From contig NZ_JAATEJ010000014.1 in assembly GCF_012034175.1 (NCBI RefSeq), positions 1-64,000 of the forward strand: 64,000 nucleotides of DNA, given 5' to 3'. Below are positions 31,817 to 41,022 of the stretch, in pieces. Below the pieces are notes generated by a model. That model worked only from the letters and a program-made list of their open reading frames with translations, was not told the DNA's origin and did no database searches. Numbering within the stretch: the first letter of the stretch is position 1; the number at the start of each line of letters is the position of its first letter. This DNA comes from Actinacidiphila epipremni. GTDB taxonomy: Bacteria > Actinomycetota > Actinomycetes > Streptomycetales > Streptomycetaceae. The position numbers and the translations under genes are program-made.

Positions 31817-33097
31817 TCAGGCCGAGGCGGTGAACTCCGCGGCGGCCTCGTCGCCGATGAGGTCCTCCAGGTGCAGGTTGAGCATCGGGTGCTTGCCGCT
31901 CAGACCCGAGATGAGCTGCACGAAGTCGGCGGAGGGGGTCCGCTCCTTCTCCGGGTCGACCATCTCCTGCGCGAGGCTGTAGTAGAACTCCTTGTACTTG
32001 GTGCGGTCGTAGAACCGCTCCACGAACAGCCGGATCTCGTCGAAGAAGTTGTGGTAGGCGCCGGCGTAGCGGTTGAGCGCCTCGGCCTCGATGTGCGGGT
32101 GCTCCAGGATCTGGTGGACGATCTTGGACAGCACGCTGCCGGCCAGCGTCGCCAGCGCCACGCCGGTGGAGAACAGCGGGTCGACGAAGGCGGCGGAGTC
32201 GCCCACGCACACCCAGCCGTTGCCGTGGAACTGCGTGCTGGTGTACGACCAGTCGCGCGCCGAGCGCCAGCCGGCGGCCTGGTTGGCCGGACCGAGCATC
32301 CGCTTGAGCTTGGTGGACTTCTCCACCTCGGACATGAACAGGTCGGGCAGCTTCTCGTCCGACTGGCCGGCCAGCGAGGACCGGGTGACGTAGCCGACGC
32401 TGATGGTGCCCTTGTCCAGCGGGATCGCCCAGAACCAGCCGTCGTCCAGGCCCTCGATGAGGATGTTGGTGTACTCGTCGCCCGCGAGCCGCTCGCAGTT
32501 GTCGAAGTACGTCCACACCGCGACGTTGCGCAGCTCCTCGTGCCAGGTGACGTCGGCGTACCGGCGGCTGAGTAGCCGGGACTGGCCGGAGGCGTCGATC
32601 ACCAGCTTGGCCTTGGCCTCGTACGGCTTGTCGGCGCCGCGCATGGTGTAGCGCACACCGGTGACGCGGCCGTCCTCCTCGATGGGCTCCTTGACGGTGC
32701 AGTCCTCGAGGATGAAGCAGCCGAGCTCGCGGGCCCGGTCGAGGATGAGGGAGTCCATGTCGGCGCGGCGGGTGTGGAAGGCGTGCGGGTAGCGGGTGCC
32801 CTCCACGAAGGAGAAGTTCCACGGGACCTGCTCGTTGCCCCACACCAGGGTGCCGCCGTACTTGCGCTCGAAACCCCGCTGGTCCATGCGCTCGGTGATT
32901 CCCAGCTCCTCCATGGGGCGCATGAAGGCGGGGATGAGCGATTCGCCGACGTGGTAGCGCGGGAAACGCTCGCGGTCGAGCACGAGCACCTTGTGGCCCT
33001 GCTTGGCGAGAAGCCCGCCGGTCGTCGCACCGGCCGGCCCTCCGCCGATCACGATGACATCGTATTCTTCCGGTACCCCGTAGAGATTGGGTCGCAT
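31817..33097 (-). CDS. Flavin-dependent halogenase 2
   Basis: 426 aa. The FAD site is GGGPAG (18-23) with VLVLDRERFPRYHVGESLIP following, a stretch typical of halogenases acting on phenol- or pyrrole-like and carrier-bound substrates. WFWAIP near residue 220 fits the WxWxIP signature, and GDSAAFVDPLFSTGV near 297 closes the FAD site. It is shorter than halogenase 1 and of a different subgroup, so the two probably act on different positions or intermediates. The ATG start has GGAAGG 8 bases upstream. An inverted repeat CGGTTG-N7-CAACCG about 70-90 bases upstream suggests MarR control. It ends at a long hairpin. Confidence 0.88.
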   Translation of the reverse strand: MRPNLYGVPEEYDVIVIGGGPAGATTGGLLAKQGHKVLVLDRERFPRYHVGESLIPAFMRPMEELGITERMDQRGFERKYGGTLVWGNEQVPWNFSFVEGTRYPHAFHTRRADMDSLILDRARELGCFILEDCTVKEPIEEDGRVTGVRYTMRGADKPYEAKAKLVIDASGQSRLLSRRYADVTWHEELRNVAVWTYFDNCERLAGDEYTNILIEGLDDGWFWAIPLDKGTISVGYVTRSSLAGQSDEKLPDLFMSEVEKSTKLKRMLGPANQAAGWRSARDWSYTSTQFHGNGWVCVGDSAAFVDPLFSTGVALATLAGSVLSKIVHQILEHPHIEAEALNRYAGAYHNFFDEIRLFVERFYDRTKYKEFYYSLAQEMVDPEKERTPSADFVQLISGLSGKHPMLNLHLEDLIGDEAAAEFTASA

Positions 33098-33166
33098 GCG
33101 AAGACCTTCCGCTAGTCCGATCCGGTCGCGGTCCTTCTACCGCGCAGCGGCATTTCGACTTCTGGT

Positions 33167-33185
33167 CGGTTGCGCTCATCAACCG
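33167..33185. promoter_or_regulatory. Inverted repeat CGGTTG-N7-CAACCG upstream of halogenase 2
   Basis: Perfect 6-bp arms with a 7-bp spacer in the 222-bp gap before halogenase 2. It shares the GTTG-N7-CAAC core and geometry with the repeats at 35816, 50396 and 50437, and is proposed as an operator for the MarR protein encoded at 50468. The neighbouring sequence is A+T-rich, as expected of a promoter. Confidence 0.55.
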
Positions 33186-33279
33186 CACTGGGAAATATTA
33201 TTCCGCGCGGGGTCTGACTGATTTCTATATGCATTCTGGAACCGTGCGGGGCGCGGCGGACCTGCGCCGGTGGCGGCCC

Positions 33280-33319
33280 GGGTGGTGACGGTGGTGGGGG
33301 TGGTGACGGTGGTGGTGGT
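33280..33319. repeat. Short GGTGGTGACGGTGG tandem repeat
   Basis: Two imperfect copies of a GGTGGTGACGGTGG unit directly after the stop of the flavoprotein gene at 33320. Simple-sequence in nature, with no clear function. Confidence 0.5.
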
Positions 33320-35134
33320 TCAGCGCCGGCCGCGCATCGCCCGCAGGCCGCGCCAGGTCCGGCGCAGCTTGCGGTACTGCGTGTCGGCGATGTCGTAGGC
33401 GGTGCCCGCGGTGAGCAGGGCCACCAGCATGGTGCCGGAGACGGCCATCAGGGGCGGCCGGTACTCGTTGCCCTTGACGTACGTCCACTCCGGCTCGTCC
33501 CTGGGCGTCATGGACAGGTCCGGCCGCGGCGCCTTCTCCGCGAACGGCAGCCGCCACAGCTCCGGCAGGGCTGCGTAGGCGCGCTGGACGGACTTGATCG
33601 ACGGCAGCTTCTCGCCGTGCTCCAGGCGCCAGACGGCCCGGCGCTCCAGGCCCTTGTGCCAGTTCTCGACGATGGTCGCGACGCGCTGCGGGTCGAGCCG
33701 GTGGAAGGGCGCGGACTGCGACAGGTAGAGCCGGCGGGTCAGGCCGCTGCGCAGCCGGCGGTGCTCGTCCTTCTCCGCGGCGATCCGGCCGTCGGTCTCC
33801 AGCAGCCAGCGGGTGGCCCGGAAGCGGCCGAGCATGGCGGCGCCGAAGATCGTCAGGTCCAGCAGGTGGTCCAGCAGGAAGAAGCGGCTGTCGGCGATCG
33901 CCGGGCTGTACTTCGACTGGACCATCGAGCGCATGATCCGCCAGTCGGCGGTCAGCGAGTTGTTGACGTGGTCGATGTAGTCGGTGTCCAGCCGGTTGTC
34001 CTTGACGTCCTGCATCGCGATGTTGGCGATGTGCCAGGAGCCCACCATGGACAGCGAGATGCCCTGGCTGTAGTAGGCGTCGATGATCGAGGAGGAGTCG
34101 CCCACCATGGCGTAGCGGCGGTCGGAGACGAAGGTGTCGGTGATGTGCTGGACGTCCTTGTAGGCGCTGAACTCCAGGACGTCGTCCTCGCGCAGCCAGT
34201 CCAGGACCGGGTAGCGGCGCAGGATCTTCCAGAAGACGTCCCGGGCGTTGCCGTCCTCCGGGGGCCGGCCGCGGTGGTAGGAGACGCCGACGCTGACCCG
34301 GTCGCCGGTCAGCCGGATGATCCAGATCCAGTAGTTCTCGCCCCACAGGTGCAGGGTGTTGCGGTCCCGGCGGGTGACGACGCCGTCGGCGAACTCGTAC
34401 TGCCAGCGCTCGTCGAACAGGTCGTCGGTGCAGTTCTGGAACTGGGCCCAGGCGGCGGTGGTGCTGAAGTCGTCGCGCAGCGGGGTGTCGTGGCCGAACT
34501 TCTTGGCCAGCAGTTGCGCCCGGCCCGAGCAGTCCACGATCCAGCGGGCGGCGATCTCGCCGCTCTCGCTGCGGTCCCGGGACATCCAGGTCAGCAGGTG
34601 GTCGCCGTCGCCGGACCCCAGGTCCACCTCGCGTACCAGGCCGCGGTCCAGGTAGGTCACGCCCTCGGTGTTCCGCACCCGGTCGCGCAGCACGGCCTCG
34701 ATCTCGGGCCGGACGATCTGCGAGTCCTGGAACATGTACCGGGCGAACCTGGGGTCGTAGTAGTTGTCGATCCAGCGCTGCGGGAGTTCGCTCTCGAAGG
34801 CCCACTCGGAGACGTTCTCGTCGAAACTCGTCCGGCCTTCCATGCCGTAGGCCATCCAGAAGCCGGCTTTGTGGAAGGAGTCGTTGAGTTCGTCGTCGAG
34901 TTCGCCGAGCACCCGCAGGAACGCATTGGTGTAGATGAGCAGCGACTCGCCGACCTTGTAGCTCGACAGCTGCTTCTCGGAGGGCTGGTCGACGCAGACG
35001 ACGGACAGTCCGCGTTTGGCCATCGCAAGCGTGTTGATCAGCCCGACAATGCCGGAGCCGATCACGCACACATCCGCGCGTATGCGTTCCCGCGGTGCCT
35101 CCTGCGGTGCGGTCGCCTTTCGTTGTGCAGCCAC
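33320..35134 (-). CDS. Halogenase-like flavoprotein with altered WxWxIP and C-terminal membrane segment
   Basis: 604 aa. GSGIVG (26-31) and KVGESLLIY place it in the flavin halogenase superfamily, and GDSSSIIDAYYSQGISL is the second FAD motif. The signature tryptophan stretch reads WIWIIR (about 267-272): both Trp and the Ile are kept but the Pro is Arg. The protein is about 60-200 residues longer than usual halogenases, with a hydrophobic segment near the C-terminus (MAVSGTMLVALLTAG, about 560) that could tether it to the membrane. It may be a halogenase variant or another oxidoreductase such as a dehydrogenase or oxygenase. The GTG start follows GAGGAGGG. It lies between SnoaL and halogenase 2 on the same strand. 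Confidence 0.75.
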   Translation of the reverse strand: MAAQRKATAPQEAPRERIRADVCVIGSGIVGLINTLAMAKRGLSVVCVDQPSEKQLSSYKVGESLLIYTNAFLRVLGELDDELNDSFHKAGFWMAYGMEGRTSFDENVSEWAFESELPQRWIDNYYDPRFARYMFQDSQIVRPEIEAVLRDRVRNTEGVTYLDRGLVREVDLGSGDGDHLLTWMSRDRSESGEIAARWIVDCSGRAQLLAKKFGHDTPLRDDFSTTAAWAQFQNCTDDLFDERWQYEFADGVVTRRDRNTLHLWGENYWIWIIRLTGDRVSVGVSYHRGRPPEDGNARDVFWKILRRYPVLDWLREDDVLEFSAYKDVQHITDTFVSDRRYAMVGDSSSIIDAYYSQGISLSMVGSWHIANIAMQDVKDNRLDTDYIDHVNNSLTADWRIMRSMVQSKYSPAIADSRFFLLDHLLDLTIFGAAMLGRFRATRWLLETDGRIAAEKDEHRRLRSGLTRRLYLSQSAPFHRLDPQRVATIVENWHKGLERRAVWRLEHGEKLPSIKSVQRAYAALPELWRLPFAEKAPRPDLSMTPRDEPEWTYVKGNEYRPPLMAVSGTMLVALLTAGTAYDIADTQYRKLRRTWRGLRAMRGRR

Positions 35135-35285
35135 GACAGGCCCTCCTCAGATTGGTCCGTGAGCCGATCGTAGGAACCGGGGCGGCCGGCTGCGACTTCC
35201 GCATTGCTCTGTCTCACCGGCCGCTTCCCGCACTTCGGCCACGGGAAATAATCGGCAAGGACTTGGCAAAGGGCGAATGCGGTTG

Positions 35286-35702
35286 TCAGCCCGCGGCGGG
35301 CAGCGACTCGGGCGCGTACGCGCGGACGATCCCGACGGTGTCGGAAATTCCGGAGCCCTTGACGACCTTGCCGTCGCGGAAGTCCCAGAAGTGCACGAAG
35401 GCGACGTCGAACTCGCCGCCGGAGGCGCGGAAGCGGCCGGTCCAGCGGCCGATGGCCGCGGCCCAGTCGCCGTCGACCTTCACCTGCTCGACGATGAAGC
35501 CGGTCTCCTCCAGGTACTCCAGCGCGCTGGTGAAGTACGCGACGGCGCCTTCGATACCGGTGTAGCTGCCCTTGGACCACGGCAGCGACGGGGGCGTCTC
35601 GATCTCCACCGCGGGGTCGAAGAGGGCGACGATCGCCTCGACGTCCGCCTTGCTCAGGCCGTCGTAGAGCTTGCCCACCAGGTCCTTGATCTGCTCCGAC
35701 AC
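35286..35702 (-). CDS. SnoaL-like (NTF2-fold) protein
   Basis: 138 aa. It has the cone-shaped NTF2/SnoaL pattern: ADVEAIVALFDPAVEIETPP, an aromatic GIEGAVAYFTSAL helix, and the strands FDVAFVHFWDFRDGKVVKG. Members cyclize, hydrolyse or isomerize polyketide intermediates, and many are of unknown function. The GTG at 35702 is favoured over an ATG at 35729 because GGAAGGA lies 7 bases before it. It is divergent from the MFS exporter at 35916 across 213 bases carrying a MarR-type operator candidate. It is a possible tailoring isomerase or cyclase; the substrate is unknown. Confidence 0.75.
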   Translation of the reverse strand: MSEQIKDLVGKLYDGLSKADVEAIVALFDPAVEIETPPSLPWSKGSYTGIEGAVAYFTSALEYLEETGFIVEQVKVDGDWAAAIGRWTGRFRASGGEFDVAFVHFWDFRDGKVVKGSGISDTVGIVRAYAPESLPAAG

Positions 35703-35815
35703 GGTGTTCCTTCCGTCGGGTCGTGCCATGCCGCGGGGCTGGCGTGGCAGGGGCTTCGAGTCTTGCGCGGGGGCTCGTGGCGGGTCATCGCCACGATTGC
35801 TCAATTTTATGGGAG

Positions 35816-35832
35816 AGTTGACCTGTACAACT
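35816..35832. promoter_or_regulatory. Inverted repeat AGTTG-N7-CAACT between SnoaL and MFS
   Basis: Perfect 5-bp arms with a 7-bp spacer, about 85 bases before the MFS start. Its reverse complement shares AGTTGTAC....CAACT with the repeat beside marR (50396). A second small palindrome, TGGCAC-GG-GTGCCA, lies at 35844-35857. Probable operator for the divergent SnoaL/MFS promoters. Confidence 0.6.
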
Positions 35833-35915
35833 GGCGCATGGCATGGCACGGGTGCCACGCTGACAGTGATCCGTTCCCGCCCCTCCGGAATCACCGGACC
35901 ACAACAGGAGCACTC

Positions 35916-37463
35916 TTGACTACGGACCAGTTATCCGTTGCCTCGGCCCAGGGCGCCGCCCGCCGGGCCGGACGGCCCGGAATCGCGCTTGCGGTGATCG
36001 TGACCTGCCAGCTGATGGTGGTTCTCGATTCAACGATTGTGAACATCGCCAACCCGCACATCAAAGACGCGCTGAACTTCTCCACCTCGGGCCTTTCCTG
36101 GGTGGTCAACGCGTACACCCTGACGTTCGGCGGGCTGCTGCTGCTCGGGGGGCGCGCCGGTGACATCCTCGGCCGGCGGCAGGTGTTCATCGCCGGCATC
36201 TCGCTGTTCACCCTCGCCTCACTGGCGGCGGGATTCGCCCAGGAGCCCTGGCAGCTGCTGGCCGCCCGCGCCGTGCAGGGCGTCGGCGGCGCCATCGCCT
36301 CCCCCACCTCGCTGGCCCTGATCACCACGACCTTCCCCGAAGGGCCGGCGCGCACCAAGGCGTTCGGTGTCTACGCGGCCGTCTCCGGCGGCGGCGGCGC
36401 GATCGGCCTGCTGGCCGGCGGGCTGCTGGTGCAGTATCTGGACTGGCGCTGGATCTTCTTCGTCAACCTGCCGATCGGGCTCGCCGTGGCGCTGCTGGCG
36501 CCGCTGTACATCGACGAGTCCCCCAAGCAGGCCAGCCGCTTCGACCTGGCGGGCGCCCTCACCTCGACGCTCGGCATGGCCTCGCTGGTCTACGGCTTCA
36601 TCCGCGCCGCCGACCAGGGCTGGCGGGACGGCTGGACGATCGGCGCCTTCGTCGCGGCGGTGGTGCTGCTGGCGGCCTTCGTGGTGCAGGAGCGCCGCAC
36701 CCCCAACCCCATCACCCCGCTGTCGCTGTTCGCCGACCGCAACCGGGCCGGCAGCTACGTCATCATGCTCGCGCTCGGCGGCTGCCTGCTCGGGCTGGTG
36801 TTCTTCCTGGTCATCTATGTGCAGACGGTGCTGGACTGGAGCGCCATCAAGACCGGCATCGGCTTCCTGCCGGTGACCGCCGCGATCGGCGTGGCCGCGA
36901 CACTGGCGCAGAAGCTGCTGCCGCGGTTCGGGCCCAAGCCGTTCCTGATCGCCGGCACCGCGATCACCACGGTGGCGATGGTGTGGTTCACCCAGATCTC
37001 CCCCGGCAGCGACTACGTCAGCGGCGTCATGGGGCCGATGATCGTCTTCGGTCTCGGGCTGGGGCTCACCTTCGTCACGCTCACCCTGACCGCGGTCTCC
37101 GGGATCTCCCAGGAGCAGGTCGGCGCGGCCTCCGGGCTGCTCAACGCGATGCAGGGGGTCGGCGGCGCGCTGGGCCTGTCGATACTGGTGACCGTCAACA
37201 GCTCGGCCGGCCGCACCGAGGGCAAGAAGCAGATCGCGGACTTCATGGCGCACGGCAGCGCCGCGCAGAAGGCCGCCTTCGCCAAGACCCAGGCGCTGCC
37301 GGCGAAGTGGGCCGACGCCATCTTGACCCACGGCGTCACGACCGCCTACCTGGCGGGCGTGGTGATCATCGGGGTGGCCTTCCTGGTGTCGGTGTTCGCC
37401 ATCAAGATGCGCAAGGAGGACCTCGCGGCGCTGGCCGGCAACGGCATGCCCGGCGCGGTCTGA
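35916..37463 (+). CDS. MFS exporter, DHA2 (14-TM) family
   Basis: 515 aa with about 14 hydrophobic segments. Motifs are MVVLDSTIVNIANPHI, GRAGDILGRRQVF and RAVQGVGGAIASPTSLAL, all typical of proton-driven drug exporters of the EmrB/QacA type. I chose TTG at 35916 (TTG ACT ACG GAC CAG) because CAGGAG ends 5 bases upstream and the first TM segment follows at about 25 residues; the long upstream extension is noncoding. Codon 6 is TTA (35931-35933). A MarR-type inverted repeat lies in its promoter region, and a strong hairpin follows. Likely role: export of the cluster product or self-resistance. Confidence 0.88.
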   Translation: MTTDQLSVASAQGAARRAGRPGIALAVIVTCQLMVVLDSTIVNIANPHIKDALNFSTSGLSWVVNAYTLTFGGLLLLGGRAGDILGRRQVFIAGISLFTLASLAAGFAQEPWQLLAARAVQGVGGAIASPTSLALITTTFPEGPARTKAFGVYAAVSGGGGAIGLLAGGLLVQYLDWRWIFFVNLPIGLAVALLAPLYIDESPKQASRFDLAGALTSTLGMASLVYGFIRAADQGWRDGWTIGAFVAAVVLLAAFVVQERRTPNPITPLSLFADRNRAGSYVIMLALGGCLLGLVFFLVIYVQTVLDWSAIKTGIGFLPVTAAIGVAATLAQKLLPRFGPKPFLIAGTAITTVAMVWFTQISPGSDYVSGVMGPMIVFGLGLGLTFVTLTLTAVSGISQEQVGAASGLLNAMQGVGGALGLSILVTVNSSAGRTEGKKQIADFMAHGSAAQKAAFAKTQALPAKWADAILTHGVTTAYLAGVVIIGVAFLVSVFAIKMRKEDLAALAGNGMPGAV

Positions 37464-37483
37464 GCAGCACGCACCACCCCTCG

Positions 37484-37519
37484 CGGACGGGACGCCGTGG
37501 ACGACGGCGGTCCCGTCCG
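37484..37519. terminator. 15-bp hairpin after the MFS exporter
   Basis: CGGACGGGACGCCGT pairs with ACGGC-G-GTCCCGTCCG with one bulged G and a 5-base loop, 20 bases after the MFS stop. Confidence 0.75.
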
Positions 37520-37641
37520 TCATGCGTGCGCGCCCCCGTGCCCGGCGGCCGGGCGGGCGCAATCCAGGAGTCGAGGATCCACGGCGCTGCGGCAAGGCTG
37601 ATGTCCCCCGGTGCGCCCACCGACCGACAGGAGAAGGGCCT

Positions 37642-38862
37642 ATGACCACCGACTCGGTACAAAAAGCCGTCGCACCGGCGAAGGCACCGCCGCGCGTACT
37701 GGTCCCGCTGCTGGCCGGCGGCATGGGCCTGTCGATGTTCATCCTCTACACCATCGGCTCGCTCGCGCCGTTCCTCATTGCGGATCTGCACATCACCAAG
37801 TCGCAGCTGGGCGCGCTGACCTCGGCGGCCTTCGGCACCGCGACCGTGCTGTCGCTGTTCGCCGGGCACTTCACCGACACCTTCGGCGCCCGGCGCGCGT
37901 TCATCCTGCTGACGACGCTGATCGCGCTGGACTTCGCGCTGGTCGCGGCCGGGCACACGTACTGGCTGCTGCTGGTCGCGGTCTTCCTCGCCGGCATACC
38001 GCAGGCGCTGTCCAACCCCTCGACGAACAAGCTGATAGCCGCCCATGTGCCGCCGCAGCAGCGGGCGTTCGCGGTCGGCGTCAAGCAGTCCGGGGTGCCG
38101 CTGGCCGCGCTCACCGCGGGCCTGGTGCTGCCCAGCCTGGCGCGCTGGACGTCCTGGCGCACCGCGGTGCTGCTGGTCGTGCCGATCGCGGCGGTCGCCG
38201 CGCTCGCGGCCATCGGCCTGCCGCGCGACGCGGCACGGACCCAGGGCCGGGCGTTCGCGCTGCCGGCGCCGCCCAACCGGGCCACGCAGTGGCTCATGGG
38301 CTACTCGCTCTTCATCGGCGCCGGGCTCGCCTCGCTCAACACCTACCTGGCCCTGTACGCGCACGAGCGGCTGGGGCTGGGCAGCACCGAGGCGGGCTGG
38401 CTGATCTCGGCGATCGGCGTGTCGGGGGTCGCCTCCCGGCTGCTGTGGGCGCGCTACGCCGGGAAGATGGCGGACGTGCCCTGGTCGCTGCTGGTGCTGG
38501 CGCTGACCTCGATCGTCTTCGCGGTGCTGATCCCGGTGGCGACCGGCGGCCACTGGCTGGTCTGGGTGGGCGCGGTGGGCCTGGGCGGTTCGGCCGCCGC
38601 GGCGAACGCCGTGACGATGGTCGCGGTCACCCAGGGCGGCGGGTTCGGCAGGACCGGGCACGCCTCGGGCCTGGTGTCGATGGGCTTCTTCGCCGGCTTC
38701 GTGCTCGGCCCGAGCGCCTTCGGCCTGCTGTCGGACCACGGCGGCTACCGGGCCGGCTGGCTGCTGGTGGCGGCCGAGTTCGCGGTCTCGGTGGTCGCGG
38801 TGGCGGCCGGCCGGCGCGCCATCCGGTCCTGCACCGCCGTGCCGGCTGCGCCGAACGGCTGA
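37642..38862 (+). CDS. MFS transporter (12-TM, CynX/nitrate-nitrite-porter-like)
   Basis: 406 aa with about 12 hydrophobic segments. It begins MTTDSVQKAV, with the first membrane helix at about residue 20 (LVPLLAGGMGLSMFILYTIG) and a loop motif GHFTDTFGARRAF. Typical of small-molecule or anion MFS carriers rather than DHA2 drug pumps. ATG at 37642 follows AGGAGAAGGG. It has its own hairpin before it and a shared terminator after it, so it is likely monocistronic. The substrate is unknown; uptake of a precursor or export are both possible. Confidence 0.82.
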   Translation: MTTDSVQKAVAPAKAPPRVLVPLLAGGMGLSMFILYTIGSLAPFLIADLHITKSQLGALTSAAFGTATVLSLFAGHFTDTFGARRAFILLTTLIALDFALVAAGHTYWLLLVAVFLAGIPQALSNPSTNKLIAAHVPPQQRAFAVGVKQSGVPLAALTAGLVLPSLARWTSWRTAVLLVVPIAAVAALAAIGLPRDAARTQGRAFALPAPPNRATQWLMGYSLFIGAGLASLNTYLALYAHERLGLGSTEAGWLISAIGVSGVASRLLWARYAGKMADVPWSLLVLALTSIVFAVLIPVATGGHWLVWVGAVGLGGSAAAANAVTMVAVTQGGGFGRTGHASGLVSMGFFAGFVLGPSAFGLLSDHGGYRAGWLLVAAEFAVSVVAVAAGRRAIRSCTAVPAAPNG

Positions 38863-38894
38863 ATTTCGCAGACGGTTCCCCTCCGCATGACTCC

Positions 38895-38927
38895 GCCCGC
38901 GGACGCGTCTCGGCGCGGTCCGCGGGC
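38895..38927. terminator. 10-bp hairpin between convergent MFS and multicopper oxidase
   Basis: GCCCGCGGAC (38895-38904) pairs with GTCCGCGGGC (38918-38927), with further GCG/CGC pairing inside. It sits between two converging genes and can serve both. Confidence 0.75.
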
Positions 38928-38953
38928 GGGTCGTCCTCAGGGGGCGGCCGGCG

Positions 38954-40882
38954 TCAGTCGCCGTGCATCTGGTGCATGTCGAACGGGTCGGTGACCCCGT
39001 CGTAGGCGAGGTTCATCGACATCCCCTGCGAGGCGTGCACCAGGTTGTGGCAGTGCACCATCCACAGGCCCAGGTTGTCGGCGGTGAAGGCGACCTTCCA
39101 CACCTCGCCGGGCTTGACGTCGAAGGTGTCCATCTTCAGCGGGCTGCCGCTGACCGGATCGCCGTTCCTGGACAGCACCCACACCGAGTGGCCGTGCAGG
39201 TGCCAGGGGTGCGTGGCCAGGCTCCGGTTGACCACCGTCATCTCCACCACGTCGCCCTTGCGCACCACGAGCGTCGGCACGTCGGGGAAGGCATGGCCGT
39301 TGATGGTCCAGTCGCGGCCCTTGGTCTGCCCCGACAGCGACAGCCCGCGGTCCAGGACCAGCGTGAAGCGGCGGTCGAAGCGGCTCGCCGCGGTGAGCGG
39401 CTGGGCGCCGGGGGTCCCGGGGGTTCCGGGGGTGCCGTACGAGGTCAGGTCGAGCTCCGGCCAGCCGGCGGTGTCCGGTGCGGCGGCGGCCTTCGTGCCG
39501 GCCGGGACCAGGCGCAGCCCGTCGGAGGTGTCGTCGTCGACGAGCAGCGCGACGGACGTGGACGGCATGGTGAAGGCGAGGTCGTAGCGGCCTCCCGCGG
39601 CAAGGCTCAGCGCGGTCCCGGTCAGCCGGCCCGGCCCGTGCACGTCGTTGCCGTCGACGGCGGAGAGGGTGAAGGGCACCCCGGCGAGCGCCAGCCGGTG
39701 GGTGACGTTGTCGGTGTCGATCACCCGCAGCCGCACCGGGCTGCCGGCGGCGAGCTGCCGGGTGTCGACGCCGTCGTGGTCGCCGACGGCGGTGGCGCCG
39801 GCGAAGGTGTGCACCGGCAGCGTCAGGTCGGTGGGCGAGGGGGTCGTGCCGCGCGGGGTGACCACGAGGGAGCCGTAGAGCCCCTTCTGCACGCCCTCGT
39901 TGGAGTCCTCGTGGGTGTGGTACCAGTACGTGCCGGTCTGCTCGGCGAGGAAGCGGTAGACGAAGGTCTTGCCGGGGGCGACGAAGTCCTGGGTGAGCCC
40001 GGCGGCGCCGTCCTCGGCGGCCGGGACGTCGTAGCCGTGCCAGTGGATGGTCACGCCCGCGGCGATGTCGGTGTTGTGCAGCGTGACCTCGACGAGGTCG
40101 CCCTGCGTGGCGGTGATCGGCGGGCCGGGCACGGTGCCGTTGAAGGTCCACGCGGAGACCTTCCTGCCCGAGGCGAGCTTCACGGTCGCGGTCCTGGCGT
40201 CGAGGGTGTAGCGGCGCACCGTGCCGCCGGGCTGCGGGGCGGCGGGGCCGGTGAGCGAGGCGACGGAGGCGCCCTTGGCGGCCGGGTAGGCGACCGCGGG
40301 GCCGCCCCCGGCGTCGGTCGCCGGGGCGCCGGCGAAGGTGGCCAGGACGCCGGCGACGCCGACGACGGCGGCCACTCCCCCGGCGCTCAGCCGGATGCCG
40401 CGCGGCCTGGTGTCCAGCAGCCGCCAGGTGACCAGCCCCGCGAGCACCACGAGCGCGAGCGTCAGCAGCGCGACGGCGGCGGTCGCCGGATAGCCGATCA
40501 GCAGCGTGACGACCAGGCCCGCGGCGGCGGCGTACCCGGCGGTGAACAGCGGCACCGCGACCGGCGCGGGCTCGCCCTCCAGGGTGCCGCGGGCCAGCGC
40601 CGGCCGGATCAGCCGGGGCGCGCTCAGCACGGCGGCAGCGGCGGCGGTGACCACCTGGAGGGGCAGTTCCAGGACGACCTTCTCCTGGACGAACCACCAG
40701 CCGCCGTCGGTGCCGAGCAGCACGGTCAGCGCGATACGGGCGACGGTGAGCAGCAGGCCGAGCGCGGTGAGCCCGGCGGCGGGCAGGGCGAGTCTGGAGG
40801 CGGCGGTGGCGCCGGCCGCGATCCAGGCGGCGGCGGTGAGGACGAGGGCGACGAGGTCGAAAGTGATCAGGTTGGCGGTCAC
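38954..40882 (-). CDS. Membrane-anchored multicopper oxidase
   Basis: 642 aa. The first about 190 residues form five or six hydrophobic helices, followed by a complete extracytoplasmic multicopper oxidase. All four copper motifs are present: HWHG, WYHTH, HPWHLHGH and MVHCHNLVHASQGM, giving a type 1, 2 and 3 centre that couples substrate oxidation to O2 reduction. Substrates of such enzymes include Cu(I), phenols and, in some clusters, biosynthetic intermediates. GTG at 40882 is preferred; a TTG at 40942 would place the start inside the terminator hairpin 40935-40967. The AGGA upstream is distant (about 15 bases), so the start is uncertain. It is next to an exported haloperoxidase homologue, suggesting extracellular oxidation steps. 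Confidence 0.85.
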   Translation of the reverse strand: MTANLITFDLVALVLTAAAWIAAGATAASRLALPAAGLTALGLLLTVARIALTVLLGTDGGWWFVQEKVVLELPLQVVTAAAAAVLSAPRLIRPALARGTLEGEPAPVAVPLFTAGYAAAAGLVVTLLIGYPATAAVALLTLALVVLAGLVTWRLLDTRPRGIRLSAGGVAAVVGVAGVLATFAGAPATDAGGGPAVAYPAAKGASVASLTGPAAPQPGGTVRRYTLDARTATVKLASGRKVSAWTFNGTVPGPPITATQGDLVEVTLHNTDIAAGVTIHWHGYDVPAAEDGAAGLTQDFVAPGKTFVYRFLAEQTGTYWYHTHEDSNEGVQKGLYGSLVVTPRGTTPSPTDLTLPVHTFAGATAVGDHDGVDTRQLAAGSPVRLRVIDTDNVTHRLALAGVPFTLSAVDGNDVHGPGRLTGTALSLAAGGRYDLAFTMPSTSVALLVDDDTSDGLRLVPAGTKAAAAPDTAGWPELDLTSYGTPGTPGTPGAQPLTAASRFDRRFTLVLDRGLSLSGQTKGRDWTINGHAFPDVPTLVVRKGDVVEMTVVNRSLATHPWHLHGHSVWVLSRNGDPVSGSPLKMDTFDVKPGEVWKVAFTADNLGLWMVHCHNLVHASQGMSMNLAYDGVTDPFDMHQMHGD

Positions 40883-40934
40883 TGGGGGTGTCTTCGTTCC
40901 TGTCTCGCGGTTTCCGGTGGGTGAACACGCCGCA

Positions 40935-40967
40935 GTCCGCAACCCGCGCGCGAGGCGGGTTGCGGAC
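40935..40967. terminator. Perfect 13-bp hairpin after the haloperoxidase unit
   Basis: GTCCGCAACCCGC pairs perfectly with GCGGGTTGCGGAC around a 7-base loop. It lies downstream (minus strand) of the secreted-protein gene and before the multicopper oxidase start. Confidence 0.8.
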
Positions 40968-41022
40968 GGCGGACGGACGGTGCGTCAGGGTTCATCGACC
41001 GGTGGTCGCGAGGCCCCCGGCG

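Noticed and set aside
40883..40942. TTG start at 40942 for the multicopper oxidase
   Set aside because: It would lie inside the perfect 13-bp terminator hairpin of the upstream unit; the GTG at 40882 avoids this.
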